Positions 6,757 through 14,303 of a DNA stretch of 14,800 bases are shown in pieces (the stretch's first letter is position 1; each line of letters opens with the position of its first letter). The stretch covers positions 1 to 14,800 of the forward strand of contig DAOWIC010000304.1 of assembly GCA_030641085.1 (NCBI GenBank). The letters are read 5' to 3'. Below the pieces are notes generated by a model. The model was given only the letters and a program-made list of their open reading frames with translations, was not told the origin of the DNA and made no database searches. The position numbers and the translations under genes were made by a program. The DNA is from Calditrichota bacterium (GTDB lineage: Bacteria > Zixibacteria > MSB-5A5 > GN15 > FEB-12).

Positions 6757-8075
6757 AAAAGAACGATAAACTTCAATTGGCGAAGTGGGCGGTCAGTGCT
6801 GCCATCAAGGCCGGGGCCGATCAGGCCGCGGTTGATGTTTCGAACAGCAGAGACATCGAAACCTCGGTCCGAGACGGACAGCTTGACCAGCTTAAAGAAT
6901 CCACCCAGAACTCGCTCAGTCTTACGATTTATGCCGCAAACAGATACTCAAGTCACAGCACGAACGATATTCGCAAGGAATCGCTCGGAAAGTTCATCTC
7001 CGAGGCGATAGCGATGACAAAATACCTCACCGAGGATGAATTCCGCACTCTGCCCGATCCGAAGTACTACGAAGGGCGCAAAGACATCGACCTTGGCATT
7101 GTCGATTCCGCGTACGTCGATGTGACCTCGGAGCAACGAGTGCAATTAGCTCGCGATCTGGAAGAGGCCGCCCGCACTAGAAGCGACCTGGTCATTTCAT
7201 GCACCTCGTATTATTCCGATTCGACTTACGGTACGGCCAAAGTCCACAGTAACGGATTTGAGGGTGTCCGCGACGGCACTTCGTTCTCCGCCGGTGCGGA
7301 ATCCACGGTCAAAGACGGCGATAAAGGTCGTCCCTCCGACTGGGTATGGAATACGGTGCGCTTCCTGAAAGACCTCCCCGGGTCGACCGAGATCGGCCGC
7401 GAGGCAACCGAGCGCGCTCTGAGAAAGATCGGTCAGGAGAAAATCGAATCCGGCGTTTATGAGATGGTCGTGGAAAACCGCTCCGCCTCAAAGCTGCTCG
7501 GTATGATGAACAGCCCCATGAGGGCTCGTAATCTACAGCAGAAGAACTCGTTTCTCGACGGCAAGCTGGGGGAGAAGATCGCCTCGGAGAAGCTGACCAT
7601 TATCGACGATCCACACATCATAGGCGGTCTCGGGTCGCGACTCTATGACGGCGAAGGTCTGACCGCCAGGAAACGCACTCTGATCGACAAGGGCGTCCTT
7701 AAATCCTACTTGATTGACTGCTATTACGGCAAGAAACTGGGACTCGAACCAAACGGCGGCTCCACCAGCAATGTCGTTTTTGAGTACGGGAATAAATCCC
7801 TCGACGAATTGGTGGCGGTGATGACCAGGGGCATTTTGGTGACCGGATTCATCGGCGGCAATTCAAATGATCTCACCGGCGATTTTTCGGTTGGCGTTAT
7901 CGGCCTGTTGGTCGAGGATGGCAAGATCATTAAACCGGTCAACGAAATGAACCTCTCCGGCAATCTGACCGAACTGTGGAACCAACTTGTCGAAGTCGGC
8001 AACGATCCGTATATTTATTCCAGCACGCGTCGGCCCAGTTTCTACTTCAAGGACCTCAGCTTCAGCGGCATCTAA
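6753..8075 (+). CDS. tldE: TldE/PmbA-like protein, non-catalytic partner of TldD
   Basis: 440 residues, a normal length for TldE/PmbA. Family phrases include ETSVRDGQLDQLKES near residue 36, GLGSRLYDGEGLTARKRTLI with KGVLKSYLIDCYYGKKLGL in the second half, and GDFSVGVIGLLVEDGKI near the end. There is no HExxxH motif, as expected of the E subunit, so catalysis depends on TldD immediately upstream. Unlike TldD, it starts MKKNDKLQLAKWA with no signal peptide. If the pair is exported, TldE would have to travel in complex with the Tat-bearing subunit. The ATG is weakly preceded by GGGA. A 10-codon reading frame just upstream ends in an ATGA overlap with this start and may help translation. A terminator follows. 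Confidence 0.92.
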   Translation: MKKNDKLQLAKWAVSAAIKAGADQAAVDVSNSRDIETSVRDGQLDQLKESTQNSLSLTIYAANRYSSHSTNDIRKESLGKFISEAIAMTKYLTEDEFRTLPDPKYYEGRKDIDLGIVDSAYVDVTSEQRVQLARDLEEAARTRSDLVISCTSYYSDSTYGTAKVHSNGFEGVRDGTSFSAGAESTVKDGDKGRPSDWVWNTVRFLKDLPGSTEIGREATERALRKIGQEKIESGVYEMVVENRSASKLLGMMNSPMRARNLQQKNSFLDGKLGEKIASEKLTIIDDPHIIGGLGSRLYDGEGLTARKRTLIDKGVLKSYLIDCYYGKKLGLEPNGGSTSNVVFEYGNKSLDELVAVMTRGILVTGFIGGNSNDLTGDFSVGVIGLLVEDGKIIKPVNEMNLSGNLTELWNQLVEVGNDPYIYSSTRRPSFYFKDLSFSGI

Positions 8076-8106
8076 GCCGCCGCCAAACTTACTTTGACCT
8101 TTGAAA

Positions 8107-8134
8107 AGGCCGCGCGTATTGTGCGGCCTCTTCT
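8107..8134 (+). terminator. Rho-independent-type terminator after tldE
   Basis: A 9-bp stem AGGCCGCGC / GTGCGGCCT (8107-8115 with 8121-8129, one G-T pair) with loop GTATT, followed by the pyrimidine run CTTCT and preceded by AAA. It lies 32 bp after the tldE stop and separates the tld pair from arsM. Confidence 0.7.
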
Positions 8135-8206
8135 ATTGGCCCCTCCGACCGGGAACAGATACGGCCGCTGCTGGTTTTAGCTGTAAATGAAAAACGGAGT
8201 TGAAAT

Positions 8207-9013
8207 ATGAGCAAACAGAAACCGGATGAGATAAGAAAAGCAGTCAGAGAAAACTACGGTGCCATAGCGCGTAGCGGTGAATCCGGCTGCGGATGCGGCC
8301 CTTCGTCTTGCTGCGGCGACCAGCAACTGGTCCAGCCTCTCGAGGCATCGGCCCGGATGGGCTATTCGACCGATGAGATGACAAGTGTGCCCGATGGTGC
8401 CAATCTCGGGCTGGGCTGCGGCAACCCGCAGGCGATTGCCAACCTGAAGCCGGGTGAAACTGTGATCGACCTCGGCAGCGGTGCCGGGTTCGACTGTTTT
8501 CTGGCGGCCAACAGGATCGGTTCCGAGGGCCGCGTTATCGGCGTGGATATGACCGCCGACATGATTGGTCGCGCCCGCGAAAACGCTGAAAAGGGCGGCT
8601 ACTGGAATGTCGAGTTCCGACTTGGTGAGATCGAACACCTGCCGGTGGCCGACAACAGCGCCGATGTTATCATATCCAATTGCGTAATTAACCTGTCGCC
8701 CGACAAGGCGAGCGTCTTTCGTGACGCTTTCCGGGTTCTCAAACCCGGGGGACGGCTGGCCGTCTCCGATGTGGTCGCCACGGCGGAGCTTCCGGAGAAG
8801 ATCCGCAACGACATGGCCATGTACTCCGGATGTATTTCCGGCGCCGCCTCAATCGACAACCTTCAAAAGATGATGGCCGAGGCGGGGTTTGAAAATATCA
8901 GTATCAAGCCGAAAAACGAAAGCCGCGAGTTTATCCGCGAGTGGGCCGAGGGCAGCAGAATCGAGGACTACGTTGTCTCGGCCTTGATCGAAGCGGTGAA
9001 GCCGTTGAATTGA
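8207..9013 (+). CDS. arsM: Arsenite S-adenosylmethionine methyltransferase
   Basis: 268 residues, a normal bacterial ArsM length. The SAM-binding motif VIDLGSGAGFDCFLA (86-100) and the acidic VDMT (113-116) mark a class I methyltransferase. The arsenic-binding cysteines expected for ArsM are all present by family pattern: C71 in LGLGCGNP, C159 in ISNCVINLSPDK and C209 in MYSGCISGAAS. A further N-terminal cluster CGCGPSSCC (C28, C30, C35, C36) is seen, as in many bacterial ArsM. The enzyme methylates As(III) to mono-, di- and trimethyl forms in the cytoplasm. No arsR, arsB or arsC neighbour is visible, so it stands alone between two terminators. GGAG at about 8195 precedes the ATG with suitable spacing. 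Confidence 0.94.
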   Translation: MSKQKPDEIRKAVRENYGAIARSGESGCGCGPSSCCGDQQLVQPLEASARMGYSTDEMTSVPDGANLGLGCGNPQAIANLKPGETVIDLGSGAGFDCFLAANRIGSEGRVIGVDMTADMIGRARENAEKGGYWNVEFRLGEIEHLPVADNSADVIISNCVINLSPDKASVFRDAFRVLKPGGRLAVSDVVATAELPEKIRNDMAMYSGCISGAASIDNLQKMMAEAGFENISIKPKNESREFIREWAEGSRIEDYVVSALIEAVKPLN

Positions 9014-9041
9014 AAACCATCCCGGGATTATCCGAATAACG

Positions 9042-9073
9042 ACGCGCGTCCTCGAACTGAGTCGCGCGTTTTC
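9042..9073 (+). terminator. Terminator after arsM
   Basis: Stem ACGCGCG / CGCGCGT (9042-9048 with 9063-9069), an inner CTC/GAG helix (9051-9053 with 9059-9061), then a T run at 9069-9072. It starts 28 bp after the arsM stop. Confidence 0.6.
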
Positions 9074-9204
9074 GTGTCGCATTCTGATAAATGACACTGC
9101 GGTCTTCATTGGGATAACATTAGTTCGTTTCTCCCTTGTTTTGGCTCGGCTCTTTGAGTAACATTATTCTTTCGGCAGGGTTCTTGTCATACACTGGAGA
9201 GATA

Positions 9205-10635
9205 ATGAGCTTCAAACTGTTTGTTATAGCAGCCTTCGCGCTGATGACGATTATAATCGGTGTCCTGGGTCTCAGGAAGACCCGTTCCTTTTCCGACTTT
9301 TTTCTCGGCGGCGGCAATGTCGGTCCCTGGATGACAGCCTTCACCTACGGCACCGCCTACTTTTCCGCGGTGCTGTTTATTGGCTTTGCCGGCAAGGTCG
9401 GCTGGGGATTCGGTTATTCGGGGCTGTGGATCGCGCTCGGTAACGCTTTTGTCGGTGTGCTCGGAGTGTGGTGGCTGCTCGGTCATCGAGTAAAAACAAT
9501 GTCGGTTGAATACGGTGTGCACACGGTGCCGGAGTATCTCGAAAAGAGGTACAACAGCCGCTTTCTGAAGCTGTTTTCTTCCGGATGTATTTTCATCTTT
9601 TTCGTTCCATACACGGCGGCCGTTTTTATGGGGCTGTCCTATCTGTTCCGTTCCAATTTCAATATCGATTATTCACTGGCGCTGATTTTCATGGGCCTTT
9701 TTACCGCTGTCTATCTGGTCCTGGGCGGGTATCGTTCGATGACCATGATCGATGTCGTCTTCGGCATGATCATGACAGTCGGCGTGGTGATTCTGCTGTG
9801 GAGCACTATCAATCAGGCGAACGGGCTGGAAAATATAAGCAGCACTCTGGCGGCGATAAATCCGAAGTTGACCCAGGTAGTCGGTCCGCCCGGATGGTGG
9901 CCGTTGTTCAGCTTGGTCTTTCTGACCAGCGTGGCGCCGTTTGCAATGCCGCAACTGGTGCAGAAATTTTACGCGATCAAGGATAAACGGTCGATCAGGA
10001 TCGGCATGATCGCCTCGACCGTGTTTGCGCTGTTGATCGGTGGTATCGGATATTTCACCGGCGCGACCACGCGCTTTTTCCTGACACCCGAGAACGCCCC
10101 CGCGGCCTTCAACGACGGCAAGCCGATTTACGACGCCCTCATGCCGGAGCTACTGGCTAATATCATCCCGGAGAGCTTGTCGGTGCTGATCCTGCTGCTG
10201 ATTCTCTCCGCTTCGATGTCGACCCTGGCGGCGCTGGTGCTGATCTCAAGCAGTTCGGTGGCGAAGGATATGTACGCCGGGTTTGTTGATCGGGATGTTT
10301 CGGACAAACGCCTGACCATGCTGATGCGGCTCTCCAGCGTATTCTTCGTGGCCCTGTCGGTCGTGCTGGCCTGGTTTAAACCGGCCACGATCGTCGCGAT
10401 TCTGGGTGTCTCGTGGGGAGCAATCGGCTCGGTCTTTCTGGGGCCGTTCATTTGGGGACTATTTAGCAAGCGGGTGAATCGATTCGGCGCAATATCATCT
10501 TCGGTGCTTGGTCTTGGTGTCTGTTTAGTGTTTTACATTCAGGGAATGCCCTCGCCGCAGGCGGGCACTATCGGGATGATCGTCTCGCTGGCGGTGAATC
10601 CGATTTTCAGCCTGTTGAGGCCGGAGAAGGTGTGA
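9205..10635 (+). CDS. Sodium:solute symporter family (SSS) transporter
   Basis: 476 residues from the ATG at 9205, which has GGAGAG (9196-9200) just upstream; the frame opens earlier at a TTG (9136), but that extension has no good ribosome site. The protein is almost wholly hydrophobic segments, about 12-13 membrane helices. SSS features are SFSDFFLGGGNVGPW after the first helix, GYRSMTMIDVVFGMIM in the middle (the common LGGYRAVxxTDxxQ region), MPQLVQKFYAIKDKRSIRIG (like the family's P-x-x-x-Q-R stretch), and ILSASMSTLAALVLISSSSVAKDMY in a later helix, the Na+-site helix with small and hydroxyl residues. It is an inner-membrane importer driven by the sodium gradient. The substrate (sugar, amino acid, carboxylate) cannot be told. 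No regulator or catabolic gene adjoins it. Confidence 0.92.
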   Translation: MSFKLFVIAAFALMTIIIGVLGLRKTRSFSDFFLGGGNVGPWMTAFTYGTAYFSAVLFIGFAGKVGWGFGYSGLWIALGNAFVGVLGVWWLLGHRVKTMSVEYGVHTVPEYLEKRYNSRFLKLFSSGCIFIFFVPYTAAVFMGLSYLFRSNFNIDYSLALIFMGLFTAVYLVLGGYRSMTMIDVVFGMIMTVGVVILLWSTINQANGLENISSTLAAINPKLTQVVGPPGWWPLFSLVFLTSVAPFAMPQLVQKFYAIKDKRSIRIGMIASTVFALLIGGIGYFTGATTRFFLTPENAPAAFNDGKPIYDALMPELLANIIPESLSVLILLLILSASMSTLAALVLISSSSVAKDMYAGFVDRDVSDKRLTMLMRLSSVFFVALSVVLAWFKPATIVAILGVSWGAIGSVFLGPFIWGLFSKRVNRFGAISSSVLGLGVCLVFYIQGMPSPQAGTIGMIVSLAVNPIFSLLRPEKV

Positions 10636-10637
10636 AC

Positions 10638-10656
10638 AGGACTGATTTAGTCCTTT
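10638..10656 (+). terminator. Small hairpin after the symporter gene
   Basis: AGGACT / AGTCCT, 6 bp with loop GATTT, followed by TTT, starting 3 nt after the symporter stop. The stem is short, so termination may be partial. It overlaps the proposed -35 of the next gene. Confidence 0.4.
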
Positions 10657-10682
10657 ACCCGACCGGCGGCAGTTTGTATATT
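10654..10682 (+). promoter_or_regulatory. Putative promoter of the TGA-interrupted thioredoxin-like gene
   Basis: TTTACC (10654-10659), a 17-bp spacer, TATATT (10677-10682): 4 of 6 and 5 of 6 consensus matches. This would leave a leader of about 55 nt before the ATG at 10745. Confidence 0.35.
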
Positions 10683-10744
10683 TGGACAGACGCAAACAAC
10701 AATACACCCATCACAGAATCGACACCTGCGGGGAAGGATCATTA

Positions 10745-11911
10745 ATGCGAAAAGCATTGCTATGCGCAGGGCTTGTGCTGATGTTGAGCGCGGTCGTTTC
10801 GGCGCAGAATCCCGAGACGCTTGAGGATGCGCTGGCGGAATCGGCGCGTTTGAGCAAGCCGATCCTGATCGAGTTCAGTCTCGAGGATTGAGAGTACTGC
10901 GAACTGGCCGCTCGTGAAGCGGCGACCAAAGAGACGATTAAGCAGGCGCTGGAGGCGGTGGTGGTGCTGCCGGTCAATATCACCAGCGATGAGGGCGTGA
11001 AGCTGGCCGACTCATATTTCATCGGCAATACCTATCCGGTTTTTGTGCTGACCAGCGACGAGGGCGAGGTGATCAATCGCTGGGTCGGCTACTCGAACGC
11101 CCAAAACTTTATCCGTACGCTGAAAAACGCCCTGGTCGACCGGCGAACAGTCGCCGAGCGCACGGCGCAGGTCGAGAAACAACCCAATGTAAAAGACGTT
11201 CTGTTTTTGGCCGGTTATTACGCCGGTGTAAGAGACTATCTCAAGTCGGTGGCCTATTATCGGCAGGCGAAGGCAGCCGGTGCGCGAATGGATTTTTCGT
11301 TCAAGATTTTCAGCAGCCTCGTCAATGCCGCCTGGAACGATGTTATCCCGATCGAGGATGTTATCCCGGTCGCGGACAGCATTCTCGATAAACAGCCGAA
11401 GAATAACGATAATATCAAGAATGTCGTACGCATGTTCGGGCAGTTGACGCGCAAGAAGGGTCGCACCGATCTGCTGCCCAAATATCTTCAGGCCGGGATC
11501 ACGGCCACCGCAGGCAGCACAGATCCGCAGATACAGTTGACCCATCAGGAGTTTATCGCTGACTATGTTCTTTATGTCAGGGGTGACACGGCGCTGGCGG
11601 TTAAACGGATGAGGATGGGCCTGGGCGGTGACCTTAAGATCAATCCGAAAAAGATGTATATGTTTGCCCGATGGTGCCATGAGCGGCGGATTAATCTCGA
11701 TGAGGCCGAGATATATTGCCGGGGGGCGGCCGAACGGGGAGAGTCCGGGCGGCTGAAAGGAATGGCGTATCACACGCTGGCCCAACTGTACGACATCCGC
11801 GGCGATACCGCCGAGGCGGTGGCCCTGATGCACAAGGCGGTGGAGGCCGAACCGGCCAGCACTTACTACAAAGAGGAACTACAGCGCTTCATGGAGAAAC
11901 TTCAGCAATAG
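10745..11911 (+). CDS. Candidate selenoprotein: secreted thioredoxin-fold protein with UxxC and helical-repeat C-terminus
   Basis: 388 residues if the in-frame TGA at 10889-10891 is read through as selenocysteine (U49). A signal peptide is clear: MRK, a hydrophobic core, then VSA at 18-20 before QNPE. A thioredoxin-like domain follows: KPILIEFSLED, then U49-E-Y-C52 at the place of the CxxC redox motif, and the cis-proline P98 in GNTYPVFVLTSDEGEV with a typical strand and NRWVGY after it. From about residue 135 to the end it looks alpha-helical with TPR-like repeats (YYRQAKAAGA, AYHTLAQLYDIRGDTAEAV, LMHKAVEAEP). Both halves share one frame with no indel, and coding features persist downstream. 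A GGGGAAGGA precedes the ATG. Thiol-disulfide or peroxide chemistry in the periplasm is inferred. The alternative is a gene broken by Cys-to-TGA mutation or a base-call error, leaving a 48-residue stub. Confidence 0.7.
10905..10928 (+). promoter_or_regulatory. Candidate bacterial SECIS hairpin
   Basis: A 6-bp stem GCCGCT / AGCGGC (10907-10912 with 10918-10923) with apical loop CGTGA (10913-10917), whose first base is 21 nt beyond the TGA. Alternatively the lower stem may use TGG/CCA (10905-10907 with 10926-10928) around a 3-nt bulge. Bacterial SECIS elements lie inside the coding region just after UGA and usually have a G in the first two loop positions; here G is second, as GU. A 6-bp hairpin is common by chance in GC-rich DNA, so this supports but does not prove recoding. 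Confidence 0.5.
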
Positions 11912-11926
11912 CGCCGCACGGCGTTT
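11910..11926. terminator. Hairpin between convergent stops
   Basis: CGCC / GGCG (11912-11915 with 11920-11923) with a GCAC loop and TTT after it on the plus strand. It fills the 15-bp gap between the thioredoxin-like gene and the lipoprotein gene. The stem is very short. Confidence 0.35.
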
Positions 11927-13255
11927 CTACATGATCGGATCCCAGATCAGGTAAATCAGGTTCGTTTTTTCCCCTACCACGACTTCGTGCGTCTGTGACT
12001 GTGACGTGCTCGTATCGGTCAGCATAACAACCATCGTATCCGTGAAGCCGAACTCGCCAATTAAAATGCCGTTTGCGTCGGTGCTGATCATAGCCGGCAG
12101 GTCGTACAGATATGGGAAATAGAGGCGGCGCGTTGTCTCGAAGACACCATCGGTTCCCGTGAACCCCAGTTCGTCCAGATCCGCATCCATATTATGTACC
12201 ACGGCAGCACTTGTGTCAGCCAAAAGCAGGGTGTCCGTGCCGGCCGCCCAGACAGTCCAGATACAGTTGTAGACACCGCTGCGGCACGCAGACGCATCCC
12301 AAAAGGCAAGTATCTGACACGGTCCTATGGTTTCGTTGGCCTCGAGGACACTGGTTGCCTCCATATCTTGTATTATAAACTGGTAGTCAATCCACACAGC
12401 CGTTGTGAGTGTAATTGTCGTTGTGCCGTTGAACGGATTGGGATGATTCTGGCGTGGAACCAGTTCTATCGGCGCAGTAGTGGTGACCATCTGCCTTCCG
12501 TCATGCGCCGCGCATTCGACGCTGACAATTTCACGATTCCACCAAAGATCCAACACGTCGCCGGTGAAGCTACTGCCGTCCGGTGAGTAGACTAAAGCAT
12601 ACGTGCAGGAGTCGTGAAAATAATACTGCAGCTCCATGTCGGGCGTGACCAGAGTTGGTGTGTCCCGGCCCGCAATTTTCACCCGGACAGCGCCGATTGG
12701 AGTATCGCTCGTAATTCGAAGCCTGTTCAAGCCACTGCTGATGACTCCGGCCTCAATCGAGTCAAGTGCTTGTGTCGGGGGCGCCATATCCCCGTTAACA
12801 ATACGAATCAGGCAAACAAGATCGGAGATAGTAAGAGCGTTGCCGTCGGGATTTACATCGGAGGCGCCAACCGCACACTGTTCGTCAGTGAATGCATCGA
12901 GGCCCTCAACGAAATAATTGGCATACATAACCATGTCGGCGATTTCATACGGTATATCGTTACAGTTGATATCACCGGTCTGGCCAGCTTGTATCGACGC
13001 GGCGATCGGGTCACCTTCGAGACGCGTGCGGGCACTCTCTCCCGCCGGACTTTTCTGAATGGCGATGCCGGAGAGCTTATTCCAGGCGCTGACCTGAAGA
13101 CCGGCGGCGGGATTGCCGATAGAGTCGGTTACTTCGACTCGAAAGTTGAATTCGGTATCGACTGGCTGGGTTGGACTGTCGTCATCGTCGCAGGCAACGC
13201 CGATAAGCATGATAAGGCTGAAAAACAGGATCGTGTTAATGGCGGTGCACTTCAT
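11927..13255 (-). CDS. Putative lipoprotein with dockerin-type repeats and a PNPFN motif
   Basis: 442 residues from the ATG at 13255; a GAGGGG sits just upstream. An in-frame ATG at 13279 would place that ribosome site inside the gene, so I prefer the inner start. The N-terminus has a hydrophobic segment ending LIGVAC (C22) then DDDD, a relaxed lipobox. Residues about 36-65 resemble a small beta-sandwich (FRVEVTDSIGNPAAGLQVSAW). Two dockerin-like calcium-binding repeats follow: GDINCNDIPYEIADMVMYANY (about 94-114) and SDVNPDGNALTISDLVCLI (132-150). After a beta-rich segment, QNHPNPFNGTTTITL (269-283) begins a FlgD/T9SS-type Ig-like domain, with SGVYNCIW later. About 160 residues follow that motif, more than a plain sorting tail. 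It is probably on the cell surface or in the periplasm; no enzymatic motif is seen. This repeat style is typical of Zixibacteria-like genomes. Confidence 0.8.
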   Translation of the reverse strand: MKCTAINTILFFSLIMLIGVACDDDDSPTQPVDTEFNFRVEVTDSIGNPAAGLQVSAWNKLSGIAIQKSPAGESARTRLEGDPIAASIQAGQTGDINCNDIPYEIADMVMYANYFVEGLDAFTDEQCAVGASDVNPDGNALTISDLVCLIRIVNGDMAPPTQALDSIEAGVISSGLNRLRITSDTPIGAVRVKIAGRDTPTLVTPDMELQYYFHDSCTYALVYSPDGSSFTGDVLDLWWNREIVSVECAAHDGRQMVTTTAPIELVPRQNHPNPFNGTTTITLTTAVWIDYQFIIQDMEATSVLEANETIGPCQILAFWDASACRSGVYNCIWTVWAAGTDTLLLADTSAAVVHNMDADLDELGFTGTDGVFETTRRLYFPYLYDLPAMISTDANGILIGEFGFTDTMVVMLTDTSTSQSQTHEVVVGEKTNLIYLIWDPIM

Positions 13256-13333
13256 GGTATATGTCCCCTCACTCAGCATTGCGTGCCGGTAATCAAATGT
13301 CCGGCCAGCCGCATGTCTGTTGTATTCCTTTTG

Positions 13334-13363
13334 GGATAACGTCGGATGTTATTGTTATCCGAC
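13334..13363. repeat. Two overlapping, mutually exclusive inverted repeats
   Basis: GGATAAC (13334-13340) pairs perfectly with GTTATCC (13354-13360), and GTCGGAT (13341-13347) pairs perfectly with ATCCGAC (13357-13363). The right arms share four bases, so only one stem can form at a time. They lie in the divergent gap 13256-13530, upstream of the lipoprotein gene. A regulator site or an attenuation-type switch is possible; chance is not excluded. Confidence 0.4.
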
Positions 13364-13460
13364 AACTAACCGAAAAATGACCGGTCTGTCAATGAATATG
13401 TGGCCTTATTTGTGACCACGCAAGGAGCGGATCATACCAAAGAAGATTTCTTGATAGGAT

Positions 13461-13489
13461 TGCCGACGATCGTGAATTGTCATATATTT
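13461..13489 (+). promoter_or_regulatory. Putative sigma70-type promoter for the nitroreductase gene
   Basis: TTGCCG (13461-13466), a 17-bp spacer, TATATT (13484-13489): 4 of 6 and 5 of 6 matches. It lies in an AT-rich patch about 40 nt before the ATG at 13531, which has a GGGAGAAGGG ribosome site. Confidence 0.5.
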
Positions 13490-13530
13490 AATCATGTTAT
13501 AACCAAGAATCGAAAAGGGAGAAGGGCGCT

Positions 13531-14283
13531 ATGAGTGGTATTGGAAATCAATTCTGGGAAAAAACAAAATACAAGCATCTCGGGCAATCGGATCAGCAAA
13601 AAGGTGTGACGCAGCCAAAGCTGCAGCTCGATGCGGATTCGCAGGCAAAGTTAATCGATCTTCCCTCGATAGGTCAATTCCAGCCGCAACAGGACAGTCT
13701 GCGCACGGTGATCGAGAACCGACGTAGTGTGCGCAAGTTTTCGAAAGATCCGCTTTCGCTTCCGGAGTTATCCTGGCTGTTATGGGCCACGCAGGGGGTT
13801 ACTATGTCGGTCCCGCACGCGACCGGGGGATATGTTACGCGGCGAACTGTACCCTCGGCCGGGGGGCGCCACGCTTTTGAGACATACCTGGTTATCAACA
13901 ATGTTGCCGGACTCGCGCCGGGGCTGTATCGGTTTTTAGCTGTGGAGCACAAGCTGGTCGAAGTCGTACCTGAGTCGGCGTTCGCGCCGAAGTTTGTGGC
14001 GGCCTGCCTTAGCCAGAACTGGATGTTGAACAGCGCCGTCATCTTTGCCTGGGTCGCCGTCGCGGAGCGCATGACCTGGCGCTACAATGAGCGTGGCTAC
14101 CGGTATATGTTGCTCGATGCCGGTCACGTCGGGCAGAATCTCTATCTGGCGGCGGAGTCGATCAACGGCGGAGCCTGCGGGATTGCGGCCTATGACGATG
14201 ATCTGGTGAATGATTTGCTGGGGCTCGATGGTGAGAGTCGCTTCGTGATTTATATCGGCACTTGCGGCCGCAGGCCGGGCTGA
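13531..14283 (+). CDS. SagB/ThcOx-type nitroreductase family oxidoreductase
   Basis: 250 residues. The family N-terminal pattern GIGNQFWEKTKYKHLG (3-18) and PKLQL are followed by the nitroreductase FMN-binding stretch ENRRSVRKFSKDPLSLPEL (62-80; R64, R65 and R68 are the likely phosphate contacts), then TVPSAGGRHAFETYLVINNV (106-125), the GLYRF strand, and a C-terminal FMN-side helix LDAGHVGQNLYLAAES with GGACGIAAYDDD. Family members are FMN-dependent dehydrogenases; SagB-type enzymes oxidise thiazolines and oxazolines in peptide natural products, but many stand-alone members have unknown substrates. No YcaO cyclodehydratase or precursor peptide is seen nearby, so a RiPP role is not supported. 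No signal peptide is seen. It converges with the YgiQ-like gene after a 20-bp gap. Confidence 0.9.
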   Translation: MSGIGNQFWEKTKYKHLGQSDQQKGVTQPKLQLDADSQAKLIDLPSIGQFQPQQDSLRTVIENRRSVRKFSKDPLSLPELSWLLWATQGVTMSVPHATGGYVTRRTVPSAGGRHAFETYLVINNVAGLAPGLYRFLAVEHKLVEVVPESAFAPKFVAACLSQNWMLNSAVIFAWVAVAERMTWRYNERGYRYMLLDAGHVGQNLYLAAESINGGACGIAAYDDDLVNDLLGLDGESRFVIYIGTCGRRPG

Positions 14284-14303
14284 GCGGCGAGCTATTGTTT
14301 GCC

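Noticed and set aside
9136..9204. Upstream TTG start for the symporter
   Set aside because: The 23-residue extension lacks a ribosome site, whereas the ATG at 9205 has GGAGAG at proper spacing and fits the family N-terminus.
10889..10891. TGA recoded as Gly or Trp genome-wide (alternative genetic code)
   Set aside because: hdrA, tldD, arsM, the symporter and the nitroreductase all end at TGA at the expected family length, so TGA is a normal stop here.
11012..11833. Minus-strand 273-aa open frame opposite the thioredoxin-like gene
   Set aside because: The plus frame has the cis-proline, repeat pattern and signal peptide; the minus frame shows no family features and is a composition effect.
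12614..13339. Plus-strand 241-aa open frame opposite the lipoprotein gene
   Set aside because: The minus frame carries the signal, dockerin repeats and PNPFN motif; the plus frame matches nothing and runs through the lipoprotein start region.
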